Shown: positions 25,115 through 33,908, numbered from the stretch's first letter. The stretch: DNA of 64,000 nt from Mucilaginibacter sp. SJ (GCF_028993635.1 NZ_CP118631.1:3782001-3846000); one strand, 5' to 3'. Notes: a model not told the origin generated them from the sequence alone. A program made the numbers and translations.

Positions 25115-25849
25115 ATGACACATACATATAATATCACGGGCATGACCTGCACCGGTTGCCTGGCTAAAGTGCAGGGCCTGTTACAGCAAGTTCCCAACAT
25201 CGAAAAAGTTGAGATCTCTTTAGCCGAAGGTACTGCCGACATCACGATGAAAAAGCACCTGCCGACTGCCGACCTTAAACAGGCACTCGCCGCTTATCCT
25301 AAATACCAGCTTAGCGAAGCAGAGGTAAATCATCACCACTTGAGTACGACAGATGCTGCTGAAAACCGCACCTGGCTGCAAACCTACAAGCCGATCCTGC
25401 TCATTTTTGGTTATATTTTAGCAGCAGCAATAATTGCCGGAAGCCATACAGGCGGATTTAACATCACTACGGTCATGCGCGTTTTCATGAGCGGCTTTTT
25501 CCTGGTATTCTCCTTTTTTAAACTGTTGGATATCGCGGGCTTTGCCGATAGCTATGCCATGTATGATGTGGTGGCCAAACGCTGGGGCGGATGGGGCTAC
25601 GTGTATGTTTTTGTTGAACTGGGTTTAGGCCTTGCCTTTGCACTTAATATTGCGCCGGTAACGGTTAACGCTGTTATGGTTGCGGTGATGAGCATAAGCC
25701 TGATTGGTGTGCTGCAAAGTGTTTTCAGCAAAAGACAGATCCGTTGTGCATGCCTTGGCGCGGTGTTTAATTTGCCCATGAGCACAGTAACCATTATTGA
25801 AGATGGACTGATGATTGTAATGGGTTTAGTGATGTTGGGAATGATGTAA
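25115..25849 (+). CDS. HMA domain plus MauE/DoxX-like membrane protein
   Basis: About 244 residues. The N-terminal HMA domain has GMTCTGC (Cys12, Cys15) and covers about 1-70. A His-rich link (NHHHLST) leads to four or five membrane helices of the MauE/DoxX type with a CACLG motif near the end. The CxxC head captures a soft metal such as copper or mercury; the membrane part may carry redox or transport activity. I chose ATG at 25115; a start at 25082 would add residues before the HMA strand. Gene order with the AraC regulator suggests a metal-response pair. Confidence 0.8.
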   Translation: MTHTYNITGMTCTGCLAKVQGLLQQVPNIEKVEISLAEGTADITMKKHLPTADLKQALAAYPKYQLSEAEVNHHHLSTTDAAENRTWLQTYKPILLIFGYILAAAIIAGSHTGGFNITTVMRVFMSGFFLVFSFFKLLDIAGFADSYAMYDVVAKRWGGWGYVYVFVELGLGLAFALNIAPVTVNAVMVAVMSISLIGVLQSVFSKRQIRCACLGAVFNLPMSTVTIIEDGLMIVMGLVMLGMM

Positions 25850-25860
25850 GGCAGCCAGCA

Positions 25861-25923
25861 AATGTCATTTCAAGAGAGCGGAAGAGGGTTTCCTCTTCCT
25901 GTTCGTTGAAATGACATTTTTTT
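25861..25923. terminator. Nested hairpin with ATGTCATTTC arms
   Basis: The outer arms AATGTCATTTCAA (25861-25873) and TTGAAATGACATT (25906-25918) and the inner arms GAAGAGG/CCTCTTC are perfect, followed by a T-run. It is a strong terminator for the HMA-MauE gene and a member of the ATGTCATTTC repeat family also seen at 32850-32999. Confidence 0.8.
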
Positions 25924-25937
25924 CGTACTTTAATCTA

Positions 25938-26222
25938 ATGCAAAACACTGCACAATTCCTTCTACAAGATTGGTTTAATATTACTGGTCGCGGATTAGTT
26001 ATCGCCGGACAGATTATTCGGCGAACAATTGCAGCCGGTGATTTCGTTTGCTTAAATGACGAGGTCGTCAAAATAAAAAGCGTAGAAATTGGCGACCAAA
26101 GTTCCGGCCAATTTTTTATTGGTTTGACCCTGGAAATAGAAAACCAAACCCCAATATTATCCTTACTCAAAAAATTAAAGGGAGAAAATTTCTTGATATT
26201 AACAGCGACAGCCGTCCATTAA
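25938..26222 (+). CDS. Stand-alone EF-Tu domain 2-like protein
   Basis: About 94 residues. The stretch QDWFNITGRGLVIAGQIIRR then TIAAGDFV is a close match to the domain 2 beta-barrel of translation GTPases, where DVFSISGRGTVVTG is usual. No GTPase domain accompanies it. The start at 25911 would lie inside the terminator hairpin, so ATG at 25938 is used. It may bind RNA or a protein partner like domain 2 does; the function is unknown. Confidence 0.65.
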   Translation: MQNTAQFLLQDWFNITGRGLVIAGQIIRRTIAAGDFVCLNDEVVKIKSVEIGDQSSGQFFIGLTLEIENQTPILSLLKKLKGENFLILTATAVH

Positions 26223-26227
26223 CCCGC

Positions 26228-26482
26228 TTACATCCTAAACCGCAAAGCAACCGAGCGTCCCAAAGCTTGCGCAAATTCGGGGTCAATTACCGGGCCTTCG
26301 CCTTTTTGTACCCATACACGGCGGGCGTCTTTTTGAAGGATTATTTTCTCACCATTTAACAGGATCTCAAGTTCGCTGGTGGTTGGGGTAATTGGCGAGG
26401 TATTAATTTGATACACGTGGTCGGTATCGTTAAAAGTTATTCTTAGTGGCAATCCCATCTTTATCTTCTCTACGGTAAACAT
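26228..26482 (-). CDS. Small hypothetical protein
   Basis: An 84-residue protein with no recognised family. It is strand-rich (MFTVEKIKMGLPLRITFND start, EILLNGEKIILQKDARRVWVQ core). There is no signal or membrane segment. It is convergent with the EF-Tu-like gene, separated by 5 bp. Its coding quality is moderate. Confidence 0.55.
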   Translation of the reverse strand: MFTVEKIKMGLPLRITFNDTDHVYQINTSPITPTTSELEILLNGEKIILQKDARRVWVQKGEGPVIDPEFAQALGRSVALRFRM

Positions 26483-26578
26483 ACGTATCCCATGTTACAA
26501 AAGCAACAACAGGCGGCGGGCAATAACAAATTTCTACATTAACAGGTTAATTTACAGATCATTATTTTGCACATTTAA

Positions 26579-26944
26579 TCAGGCCGCCAGCTGTAACTGA
26601 ACCTTATGGATCAGGCTGTTCATGCCAAAAGGCTTGTGCAAAACATCATCCGGCGCCCCTTTTTGCGGTTCCTGTGCTTCGGTTTCTTCGTTTTCTGAAC
26701 AAACAATTACACGAAGATTTTTAGTGGCCCGGTTCAATTTAATGAGCCGGCATAGCTCACGGCCGTCCATGCTTTTATTAACAATATCCAGGATCACCAG
26801 GTCGGGGTGGCATGCTTTTATAGTCCTGAAAATTTCATGGACATGGGTTGACGAGGCTACTTCGTAACCTTTGCCGAGCAAGATGTAGGTCATCACCTCT
26901 ATCATCAGCTCGTTATCATCAATTATCAAAATTCGTTTTGCCAT
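26579..26944 (-). CDS. Single-domain response regulator
   Basis: A receiver domain of 121 residues and nothing else. Asp pair is DD (residues 9-10), the phosphoacceptor is Asp53 in LVILDIV, and the conserved lysine lies in LHKPF near residue 105. The start at 26944 (MAKRILIIDDNE) is preferred over one 16 codons upstream because the extra residues do not belong to the fold. It would relay phosphate from a histidine kinase; none is encoded in this window. Confidence 0.85.
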   Translation of the reverse strand: MAKRILIIDDNELMIEVMTYILLGKGYEVASSTHVHEIFRTIKACHPDLVILDIVNKSMDGRELCRLIKLNRATKNLRVIVCSENEETEAQEPQKGAPDDVLHKPFGMNSLIHKVQLQLAA

Positions 26945-27151
26945 ACACCCAGCCCTGCTTTCTATATCAATATTATGCAAACCGCATGCCACTGATTAAC
27001 TTACAGTTAACTACTTGCCGTCCAGTCCGGGGGCCATTCCTGATCGAGCCCTCTTTTGTAATGATATTTTGACAATTATAGCCTTAATGTTTAAACACAA
27101 TTGATCTGTTTTATTACATTTGGCCTATAGGAATAGATTTAGCGAGCGAAA

Positions 27152-28162
27152 ATGGACAATATCAATATCAAAAAACTGGCAAAGGAACTCAATATCTCCA
27201 CATCAACCATCTCGAGGGCCTTTAATGGAAACACTGATATTAATAAAGATACCAAAGAGCGGATTTTAGCCTACGCCAAACAACATAACTATTTGCCCAA
27301 CCATTATGCCAGTAACCTCCGCGATAAAAAGACCAAAACCCTGGCTGTTATTGTTCCCGAAATAGCTAACGACTTTTTTTCGCAGGCTATCAATGGCATT
27401 GAAGAGGTTGCCCGTAAAAAAGGGTTCTACATTTTACTTTACCGCACCGACGACGTTTTTGAAAAGGAAGTATCGTTTGTAAATTACCTTAACAATGGTA
27501 AAGCCGATGGCATTATCATGTCGGTATCCGGCGAGGCAAGCGACCACAACTATCTGCGCCAGCTGGAAAAAAAGCATGTGCCTGTCGTTTTTTTCGACCG
27601 CGTTTATGAGGATATTGAGGCCGCCAAAGTAACTACTAACGACTATGACGCCAGCTTTGCCGCAACCGAACACCTTATTAAAACCGGGTGCAAAAAGGTT
27701 GCTTACCTGGTGGTTAACAAAAGTATTTCGATAGGTAAAGTGCGGATGCAGGGTTATATGGATGCGCTGGCTAAGCACAAGATCGTGTTTGATGATACCC
27801 TTGTTATTGATTGCAGCAACGATGAAAAGGAAAATTATAAGATTTTGAAAAAGGCCTTACAGATAATCAAGCCTGATGGTATTTTCAGTTCGGTTGAACG
27901 TTTGGCCTTTGCCACCTACTACGTTTGTAATGACCTTGGCATTTCGATACCTAACGATCTGAAAGTGATTAGCTTTTCAAGCCTCAGGGTAGCCCCGCTC
28001 CTTTCTCCTCCTCTTTCAACCATAACGCAACCCGCTTACGAAATGGGCGTAAAGGCAGCAACTTTACTGTTCGATGTGCTGGAAAACAACGGCTCCGCTC
28101 CTAAAAAGCAACATGTATTGAAATCAAAGCTGTTTATCAGGAAGTCGTCGTCGGGTTCATAG
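27152..28162 (+). CDS. LacI-family transcriptional regulator
   Basis: A 336-residue repressor: N-terminal helix-turn-helix (IKKLAKELNISTSTISRAFN) at about 5-25 with hinge, then a sugar-binding periplasmic-type domain (TLAVIVPEIANDFFSQAING). The effector pocket shows no diagnostic residues for a particular sugar. A TACATTTG box is 29 bp before the start codon. It faces the 7TM-DISM gene convergently; no sugar operon lies beside it, so its targets are probably elsewhere. Confidence 0.9.
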   Translation: MDNINIKKLAKELNISTSTISRAFNGNTDINKDTKERILAYAKQHNYLPNHYASNLRDKKTKTLAVIVPEIANDFFSQAINGIEEVARKKGFYILLYRTDDVFEKEVSFVNYLNNGKADGIIMSVSGEASDHNYLRQLEKKHVPVVFFDRVYEDIEAAKVTTNDYDASFAATEHLIKTGCKKVAYLVVNKSISIGKVRMQGYMDALAKHKIVFDDTLVIDCSNDEKENYKILKKALQIIKPDGIFSSVERLAFATYYVCNDLGISIPNDLKVISFSSLRVAPLLSPPLSTITQPAYEMGVKAATLLFDVLENNGSAPKKQHVLKSKLFIRKSSSGS

Positions 28163-28204
28163 ATCATGGTTCATAGTTCATAGATCATGGTTCATAGATC
28201 ATAG
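28156..28204. repeat. Short tandem repeat TTCATAGATCATGG
   Basis: Three full or nearly full copies of TTCATAGATCATGG with one shortened TTCATAG unit between the first two. The first copy overlaps the LacI stop codon. It separates the convergent LacI and 7TM-DISM genes. The unit is too short and irregular to be CRISPR. Confidence 0.7.
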
Positions 28205-28253
28205 TTAATGGCTAATGGAAAGAAGATTCGATTGGATTCATAGGTCATCATTG

Positions 28254-30155
28254 CTATGCATTCATGTCGATCACTAATTTACTCCACCCTTTATTTCCCG
28301 CGTTTTTTATCTCTTTTTTACGCTGCTCCATTACCTTTTTTATGCGCGAGCTGTAAGCCCAGCAGGTGCTTTGGCGGATAGAAAGAATTTCGGAAAGTTT
28401 ATGTGACGAGATCTTACCCTTGGTTGAATACATCAGGAAAATCATATAAAAAGCTTTATTGATGGGGATCCGGGTATTTTGCAGTATGGTGTAAGCTATC
28501 ACCGACTCTTCATAACCACATTTTGAACACCGGCGACTGTAAGGCAGGTGCCCGCTGCCATAATGTGTATTGCTGCATTTGCGGCAGGCATAACCGTGCT
28601 CCCATTTCAGGTCGGACAGGAATTTAAAACAGGTTTCCCTGTCGGGATAAATACGGCTAAACTCTTCAAAGTCAACTTCGGTGAGCATTACCCTATCGTG
28701 GGTTACTTTTTCAATATCATTATGCAGGATAATGTTGTCTTTTTCAAGGAGCACATTCATACGCGAGATCTCTTCGGCCTGTTGTTGCAGCAGCTCATTA
28801 ACTGATTTAAGCTCCTCGTTTTGTTCCGCTATCATTGATGACTTTTCAACCAGCTCTCGGGTGCGCTCCTGCACCTGGGCTTCAAGGCTGCGGTTCAGGG
28901 TATCTTTCAGCTCTTCGTTTTGTTTCATCTGGGCTATAATATCCTGCTGGGCAACATCCTTTTCCTTTTTAAGGATCCGCACTTTATCCCCTATAGCAAA
29001 AGAGATGAACAGCATCTCCATAATAAAACAAATACTAAGACTGTAGTAATCAAACTCGGTAACAGGCAGCCACCAGATATTTAGTGCTATACAGCTTTTA
29101 ATAACAAAGCCGGTAAGTAAAAACGTATACCCGATAACAAAGAACCGCGCCGGTTTGTATCCTTTTATCAACACATAACAGCCCGCATAAAAAGAAATGC
29201 ACAGCGGCAAAAACTCGATGATCTTGTAGTTAAACCAGGCCATATTAATAGTAATGCAGGCCAGGAAATAAATGCACCTGAAAATGATCACCCACTTGAT
29301 CACTTTATTTAAACGCGGGGCATTAACTTTTAAATTGAGCAGGCTTTGAGCAAAAAGGATGGCAAAAATACTGGCCGAGAACAGGGCGATACCATACGCG
29401 TAATTGTTCCAGCCGGGATAGTTTGGCCAGATGTACTGGTAAGCTATGCCATCGGCACACATTTCATAAAGGCCGATGCTGAGATTATAAATGATGTAAT
29501 ACAGGTATTGCACCTGGCGCATGGCTATGAACATCATGAAATTGTACAAGCCAAAAACCAGGATCATACCGTAAAAAACACCAAAGAAAAAATATTCGTC
29601 GAGCGCGTAACCAATAAAGCGGCTTACCGTACGCAATACCATGATCACATTAACCGAATGCCCCGAACGGATACGGATATAATAAACGTCATCTGGGCCC
29701 TGGTTGCTGTTGATATTAAAGCTAAAGTTTTTGTGTTTGTAAAAGCGCGCGGCAAAAGGACGACTGCTGCCAAGCGAGGTTGCCCGGTAAGCATTTTTAA
29801 CGGGCGAATAAACGGTAATACTGTCGATAGTTTGATCAAAAAACTCCAGGATCCAGTTGTTGCTGGTGGCATTGGCCTTGCCAATTTTTATGCGGTACCA
29901 ATAAGCCGAATTGTTGTGATGGGTAACGGGGGTTGGTTCATAGTTAACTGCGAATTTGCCTGCTAAGTAAGCGTCGCGAATATCATCGAGGCTGAGTTTT
30001 CCGGTTGTATCCTCAAAATATACTATCTGTTTATATTCAAAAATATGCTGGTTAACTTTGTCATTTATTTGAACCGTGGTTTGAGCTATGCCTGTTGAAA
30101 AGCATAAGCAAAACATTATAATACCGATAAAAAATCTCAGTAAAAGTTTAAACAT
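28254..30155 (-). CDS. 7TM-DISM sensor fused to an IS1595-transposase-like zinc ribbon/HTH
   Basis: A 633-residue protein. After a signal sequence (1-25), a 7TMR-DISMED2-like extracellular domain (about 30-180) precedes seven helices (about 188-392), then a coiled coil (395-485). The C-terminal 145 residues hold a four-cysteine zinc ribbon (Cys524, Cys527, Cys543, Cys546) followed by SVIAYTILQNTRIPINKAFY, a KGKISSHKLSEILSI helix-turn-helix and STCWAYSSRIKKVM. This tail corresponds to the N-terminal DNA-binding part of IS1595-family transposases; no DDE catalytic domain follows. A receptor that holds a DNA-binding domain at the membrane is inferred. Confidence 0.85.
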   Translation of the reverse strand: MFKLLLRFFIGIIMFCLCFSTGIAQTTVQINDKVNQHIFEYKQIVYFEDTTGKLSLDDIRDAYLAGKFAVNYEPTPVTHHNNSAYWYRIKIGKANATSNNWILEFFDQTIDSITVYSPVKNAYRATSLGSSRPFAARFYKHKNFSFNINSNQGPDDVYYIRIRSGHSVNVIMVLRTVSRFIGYALDEYFFFGVFYGMILVFGLYNFMMFIAMRQVQYLYYIIYNLSIGLYEMCADGIAYQYIWPNYPGWNNYAYGIALFSASIFAILFAQSLLNLKVNAPRLNKVIKWVIIFRCIYFLACITINMAWFNYKIIEFLPLCISFYAGCYVLIKGYKPARFFVIGYTFLLTGFVIKSCIALNIWWLPVTEFDYYSLSICFIMEMLFISFAIGDKVRILKKEKDVAQQDIIAQMKQNEELKDTLNRSLEAQVQERTRELVEKSSMIAEQNEELKSVNELLQQQAEEISRMNVLLEKDNIILHNDIEKVTHDRVMLTEVDFEEFSRIYPDRETCFKFLSDLKWEHGYACRKCSNTHYGSGHLPYSRRCSKCGYEESVIAYTILQNTRIPINKAFYMIFLMYSTKGKISSHKLSEILSIRQSTCWAYSSRIKKVMEQRKKEIKNAGNKGWSKLVIDMNA

Positions 30156-30677
30156 AGGCTTGGGAAATGGATGTATTCCGCACCTGTAATGGTGGTTTCA
30201 CTACAGGCGCGAAAGAAATGGTTGTTTGGTTAGCGTCAGGCCGGATACAATTATAATATTTTTATTTTTCTATTCCTATTAAAAGTACATTATACAGTTA
30301 TTTAAAATGTTAATTTTTAGCTATTTGTTGTTAATATCCGGGCATTACCATCCATAAATAGTCACAGGCCCGTTTACTAAAGCTCCCGAAGCGGCTTTTC
30401 CATCTATTTTATATTAAAGGACTACGGCTAAAAAACAACAATAGCATTTTTTATCAGGAGTATTTTTAAAGTCCGGACGCGCGGCGTTTGACAATTTTAT
30501 CCCTGTTAAAATTTGATTTATCAGATAACTTAACATGACTAATATATGAACCGCTATTGGTTATAACAAGCGTATATTTGTAGTGTTAGGGCATCAAAAT
30601 ATCGCTTCTTAAAAATCACGATGTGCTTCATTACCAAAACGAAAACTGTTGCCTGAAAGCTAAAAACTATAAAACCG
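30156..30677. other. Spacer upstream of modA with a -7 box
   Basis: A 520-bp AT-rich gap between divergent genes. A TATATTTG box at 30573-30580 probably drives modABC, leaving a leader of about 90 bases; no well-spaced TTG is seen. I see no riboswitch-like fold or gene in the remainder. Confidence 0.5.
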
Positions 30678-31454
30678 ATGCAAAGCGAACATTACAATAC
30701 CGGGCTAAAAAAAAGCATATTCTTTTTATTGGCCCTGCTATTTACAGCAAGCTTAACCGTAAACGCCCAAAATATCCGGGTGGCGGCTGCTGCTAACCTG
30801 CAGCCGGTAATGGAGGTTTTACAAAAAGATTTTAAGCAAAAAACAGGAATTACCATTGATGTCATTATAGGCTCATCGGGTAAGCTGGTGGCTCAGATCA
30901 GCAACGGAGCGCCGTTTGATGTATTTTTATCGGCAGATATGACCTTTCCCGAAACGCTGTTTAAAAATGGTTTGGCAAAAGAAAAACCGGTAGTGTATGC
31001 CTCAGGCAGCCTGATCATTTGCAGTACGCAAAATATTGGTTTTGAAAACTGGGAACGCCTGCTGCTTTCGGCAAGGATAAAAAAAATCGCCATAGCAAAT
31101 CCGGCTATAGCGCCTTATGGTAAAGCCGCCGAGCAATCGCTCAGGGATAAGGGGATTTTGGATGATGCCAAATCGAAGGCCGTTTATGGAGAAAGCATAT
31201 CGCAGGTAAATACTTACATTACCACAGGCGTGGCCGATATCGGCTTCACTACCCAATCGCTGGTAAAGGAACTGGGAAATAAAACACCGCTGTTTTATAT
31301 GGTCGTCGATCCCAAAACTTACGATCCCATACTGCAGGGTATCGTGATCCTGAAACACGGAGCGACTAATCCTGCGGCCGAAAAATTTTATAGGTACATT
31401 TTAAGCCCGGCGGCTAAAAGTATTTTTAAAGCGTATGGTTATAGGGTGCAATAA
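30678..31454 (+). CDS. modA: Molybdate ABC transporter, substrate-binding protein
   Basis: A 258-residue exported protein: signal sequence ending near VNAQ (about residue 31), then the ModA start RVAAAANLQPVMEVL and the fingerprint FDVFLSADMTFPE. It captures molybdate or tungstate in the periplasm for the ModB/ModC importer encoded directly downstream. The later pattern NPAIAPYGKAAEQSL is typical for ModA. First gene of a tight operon. Confidence 0.93.
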   Translation: MQSEHYNTGLKKSIFFLLALLFTASLTVNAQNIRVAAAANLQPVMEVLQKDFKQKTGITIDVIIGSSGKLVAQISNGAPFDVFLSADMTFPETLFKNGLAKEKPVVYASGSLIICSTQNIGFENWERLLLSARIKKIAIANPAIAPYGKAAEQSLRDKGILDDAKSKAVYGESISQVNTYITTGVADIGFTTQSLVKELGNKTPLFYMVVDPKTYDPILQGIVILKHGATNPAAEKFYRYILSPAAKSIFKAYGYRVQ

Positions 31455-31469
31455 TTTGTATTTTTATCG

Positions 31470-32141
31470 ATGGACCTATCGCCCATATGGCTCACATTAA
31501 AATTAGCAGGCATCAGCACCTTGTTATTGCTGCTTATCGGGCTGCCATTTGCCTGGTGGCTTTCAAGAGGGCGGTCTTTTATCAAGATCGTTGCCGAAGC
31601 TATTATTACCATGCCTTTGGTGTTGCCGCCATCGGTACTGGGCTTTTATCTGCTGCTGGCTTTCAGCCCGCAGCATGGTTTAGGGAAATGGCTGCATGAT
31701 ACTTTTGATGTACAACTGGTTTTTTCTTTTCCGGGGTTGGTCCTGGCTTCGGTAATTTATAGTATGCCTTTTATGGTGGGACCTGTAAAATCTGCTCTGC
31801 AGCAATTGCCGGTTTCATTAGCCGAAGCGTCATACACATTGGGAAAAACCGAATGGCAAACTTTCAGATACGTTCTACTGCCCAATATTAAGCCGTCATT
31901 ATTAACAGCCGCGGTTTTAACTTTTGCCCATACGCTGGGAGAGTTTGGCGTTGTGCTGATGATAGGCGGCAATATCCCCGGAGTTACAAGGCTGGCATCC
32001 ATCGCGGTGTACGATTCGGTAGAGAAGATGGACTATGCCTCGGCCAATAATTATTCGTTGATTTTATTCTCCATTACGTTTATTTTGGTGATAGCTGTTT
32101 TTATATTCAATAAATATCAGGCGAAAGGCCCTTTAGCATGA
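31470..32141 (+). CDS. modB: Molybdate ABC transporter, permease
   Basis: A 223-residue integral membrane protein with about five helices and the EAA loop (LAEASYTLGKTEWQTFRYVL) that contacts the ATPase. It forms the inner-membrane channel for molybdate. It begins 16 bp after modA and overlaps modC by 4 bp. Confidence 0.93.
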   Translation: MDLSPIWLTLKLAGISTLLLLLIGLPFAWWLSRGRSFIKIVAEAIITMPLVLPPSVLGFYLLLAFSPQHGLGKWLHDTFDVQLVFSFPGLVLASVIYSMPFMVGPVKSALQQLPVSLAEASYTLGKTEWQTFRYVLLPNIKPSLLTAAVLTFAHTLGEFGVVLMIGGNIPGVTRLASIAVYDSVEKMDYASANNYSLILFSITFILVIAVFIFNKYQAKGPLA

Positions 32142-32764
32142 TCAGCGTAGATATTGAAATAAAACTGAAAGCCTATCATGGCGGGCAATTGCTGAAGATA
32201 AAACGGCAGTTTGTTTCCGGGAGCGTTACCAAAATTTGGGGGCCTTCGGGAGCCGGAAAAACCACATTGCTTAAAATGATAGCCGGTCTGTCATCGCCCC
32301 GAAAAGGGAAGATCATAGCGGACGGAATTACCTGGTTTGATGATGACCAACCGATCAACTTATCGCCGCAAAAAAGGCATATCGGCTTCGTATTTCAAAA
32401 CTACGCCCTGTTCCCAAACATGACGGTGCAGCAACACCTGGAGTATGCCAGCAATGATACCGGCTGGATAAAGCGCCTGCTGCAATTGGGACAACTGGAT
32501 AACTTTACCACTCACAAGCCCGATCACTTATCCGGCGGGCAACAACAGCGGCTGGCGATTTTGAGGGCATTGGCTACCAAACCAAAGCTGCTTTTAATGG
32601 ATGAACCGTTTTCGGCACTGGATAGTAAAATGAAAACTACACTGATTGCTGAACTTAAGCTTTTACTTAAGCAATTAGGGGTTACTACTATTGTAGTAAG
32701 TCATAATTTGCAGGAGTTGGAAATGTTTGAAGGGGAAGTGATGGATTTTGATGATGAGGTTTAA
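32138..32764 (+). CDS. modC: Molybdate ABC transporter, ATPase (short form)
   Basis: A 208-residue ABC ATPase: Walker A GPSGAGKTT, Q-loop near FVFQNYALF, signature LSGGQQQR, Walker B LLLMDEP and the switch His (VVSHNLQEL). It is shorter than usual ModC (about 350) because the C-terminal TOBE/mop molybdate-binding domain is absent; the end of the gene is followed directly by a repeat. The domain may have been lost, or the gene may belong to the naturally short Bacteroidota forms. It drives import with ModB. Confidence 0.9.
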   Translation: MISVDIEIKLKAYHGGQLLKIKRQFVSGSVTKIWGPSGAGKTTLLKMIAGLSSPRKGKIIADGITWFDDDQPINLSPQKRHIGFVFQNYALFPNMTVQQHLEYASNDTGWIKRLLQLGQLDNFTTHKPDHLSGGQQQRLAILRALATKPKLLLMDEPFSALDSKMKTTLIAELKLLLKQLGVTTIVVSHNLQELEMFEGEVMDFDDEV

Positions 32765-32795
32765 ATCTCTTATAAATATTTTTCGACTTGCGCTC

Positions 32796-33029
32796 GTTTT
32801 TAACCTACCGTGTACCCATATCTTTTAATTATTATTATGAATTAAAAGAAGATGTCATTTCGACGAACCTGTTGGGGAATGTGCGGATGTGGTAAGGAGA
32901 AATCTTATACGCCATGCAGGCCGCTATGCATGGCGTATAAGATTTCTCTTTCGCTTCTATGCTTAGGCCTGCCCAGCTCTATCGAAATGACATTTTTTTA
33001 AAGATATGGGTACACGGTAGGTTTTTAAC
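32796..33029. mobile_element. 216-bp MITE with 21-bp terminal repeats and a 9-bp target duplication
   Basis: The terminal arms at 32805-32825 and 33000-33020 are perfect 21-bp inverses (cores CTACCGTGTACCC and GGGTACACGGTAG). Both are flanked by the identical 9-mer GTTTTTAAC (32796-32804 and 33021-33029), a target duplication. Inside are ATGTCATTTCG/CGAAATGACAT arms and a central perfect 22-bp stem (32897-32918 with 32927-32948). No open frame is present. A transposase from elsewhere would be needed. Confidence 0.88.
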
Positions 33030-33130
33030 GAGTGCTTAATGTGGTTTGGCGTTTGCAACGCCATTTCCGGCGCTTACGTTACAAACGTAAGCCCATTTTA
33101 AGCACTCATCACAGATGAGCGCAAGTTGTA
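33030..33130. repeat. Second palindromic repeat interrupted by the MITE
   Basis: GAGTGCTTAA...TTAAGCACTC and GCTTACGTTACAAACGTAAGC form nested arms. The word ACTTGCGCTC, just left of the MITE at 32786-32795, is inverted as GAGCGCAAGT at 33118-33127, so the MITE appears to have landed in an older repeat unit. Confidence 0.6.
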
Positions 33131-33155
33131 GGATTAACAACCAAAATCTTAATGA

Positions 33156-33788
33156 TTATTTACTACTACTCTTATCCCCATCAGATATCGACTTGATGAG
33201 GCTACCCCATGCCAGCGGGTTTAACAGCGGATTAGGAGTAAGGGAGTGCGAATTCAGGATGCTGGTGTGCATAGCCTGCGCATTGGCCGATTGTATTTCC
33301 TGGGCATCGCGGGGCAAAGTATTGTACAGGGCCGATAGGGTTGCCTTGCTGATATTTTTGCGGGCAATCTCCAAATCGTCGTCAGCAAGTTTTATAGCCA
33401 GGAAATCTTTTTTAAACTCATCTGTAGTGGCCCATGGAAACACGTGAAATGTAGGCAGGTTGATGATCTGCGCTTTCAGGGATACCTGGGTAGTATAACT
33501 TTCATTTGGCAGATTGGACGGGATAACCACTGTAACCGGGGCATAACCAACACAGGTGAAGCGAAGGGTATCGCGTTCATGTACTACAAATGAAAAGTAT
33601 CCCTTATAATTTGATACGTTAATGATATTATGTGCCGAAGTATTGGTAATGGTTACATAAGGGATAGTGATCTTTACGCTATCGGCATTATGAGTAATAC
33701 CGGTAAACTGCACAACGGGGCGGTCTTTGCTTTGTGCAAAAGCGCCCATTGAAACAAATAACAGCAGTAAACCAAATAAATATTTCAT
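33156..33788 (-). CDS. Exported carboxypeptidase-like regulatory domain protein
   Basis: A 210-residue protein with a signal peptide (MKYLFGLLLLFVSMGAFAQ) and a CarboxypepD_reg-like beta fold at about 40-110 (ITNTSAHNIINVSNYKGYFS, then FSFVVHERDTLRFTCVGYAP). The C-terminal half is helical and not recognised. Such domains sit at the front of TonB-dependent receptors; here it is a separate small secreted protein. A TonB partner is not adjacent. Confidence 0.75.
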   Translation of the reverse strand: MKYLFGLLLLFVSMGAFAQSKDRPVVQFTGITHNADSVKITIPYVTITNTSAHNIINVSNYKGYFSFVVHERDTLRFTCVGYAPVTVVIPSNLPNESYTTQVSLKAQIINLPTFHVFPWATTDEFKKDFLAIKLADDDLEIARKNISKATLSALYNTLPRDAQEIQSANAQAMHTSILNSHSLTPNPLLNPLAWGSLIKSISDGDKSSSK

Positions 33789-33908
33789 AAAACCATTAAC
33801 TACTTAGCTCAACATATATTACGCTGCGCAGGCCAAAATAGTTTTTAAACTTCATCAAAAGTAAGTCATATCCCCTAATTGGACCGGGGATTTAACAAAT
33901 CTTAACAA

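Noticed and set aside
25911..25937. Upstream start for the EF-Tu-like protein
   Set aside because: The codons lie inside the terminator hairpin arm and T-run.
28156..28204. CRISPR-like array
   Set aside because: Units of 14 bases without unique spacers and no cas genes; it is a simple tandem repeat.
33434..33449. Additional parS-like site (GGAAACACGTGAAATG)
   Set aside because: Only the central CACGTG and part of one arm match; it is inside a coding sequence and differs from the two good copies.
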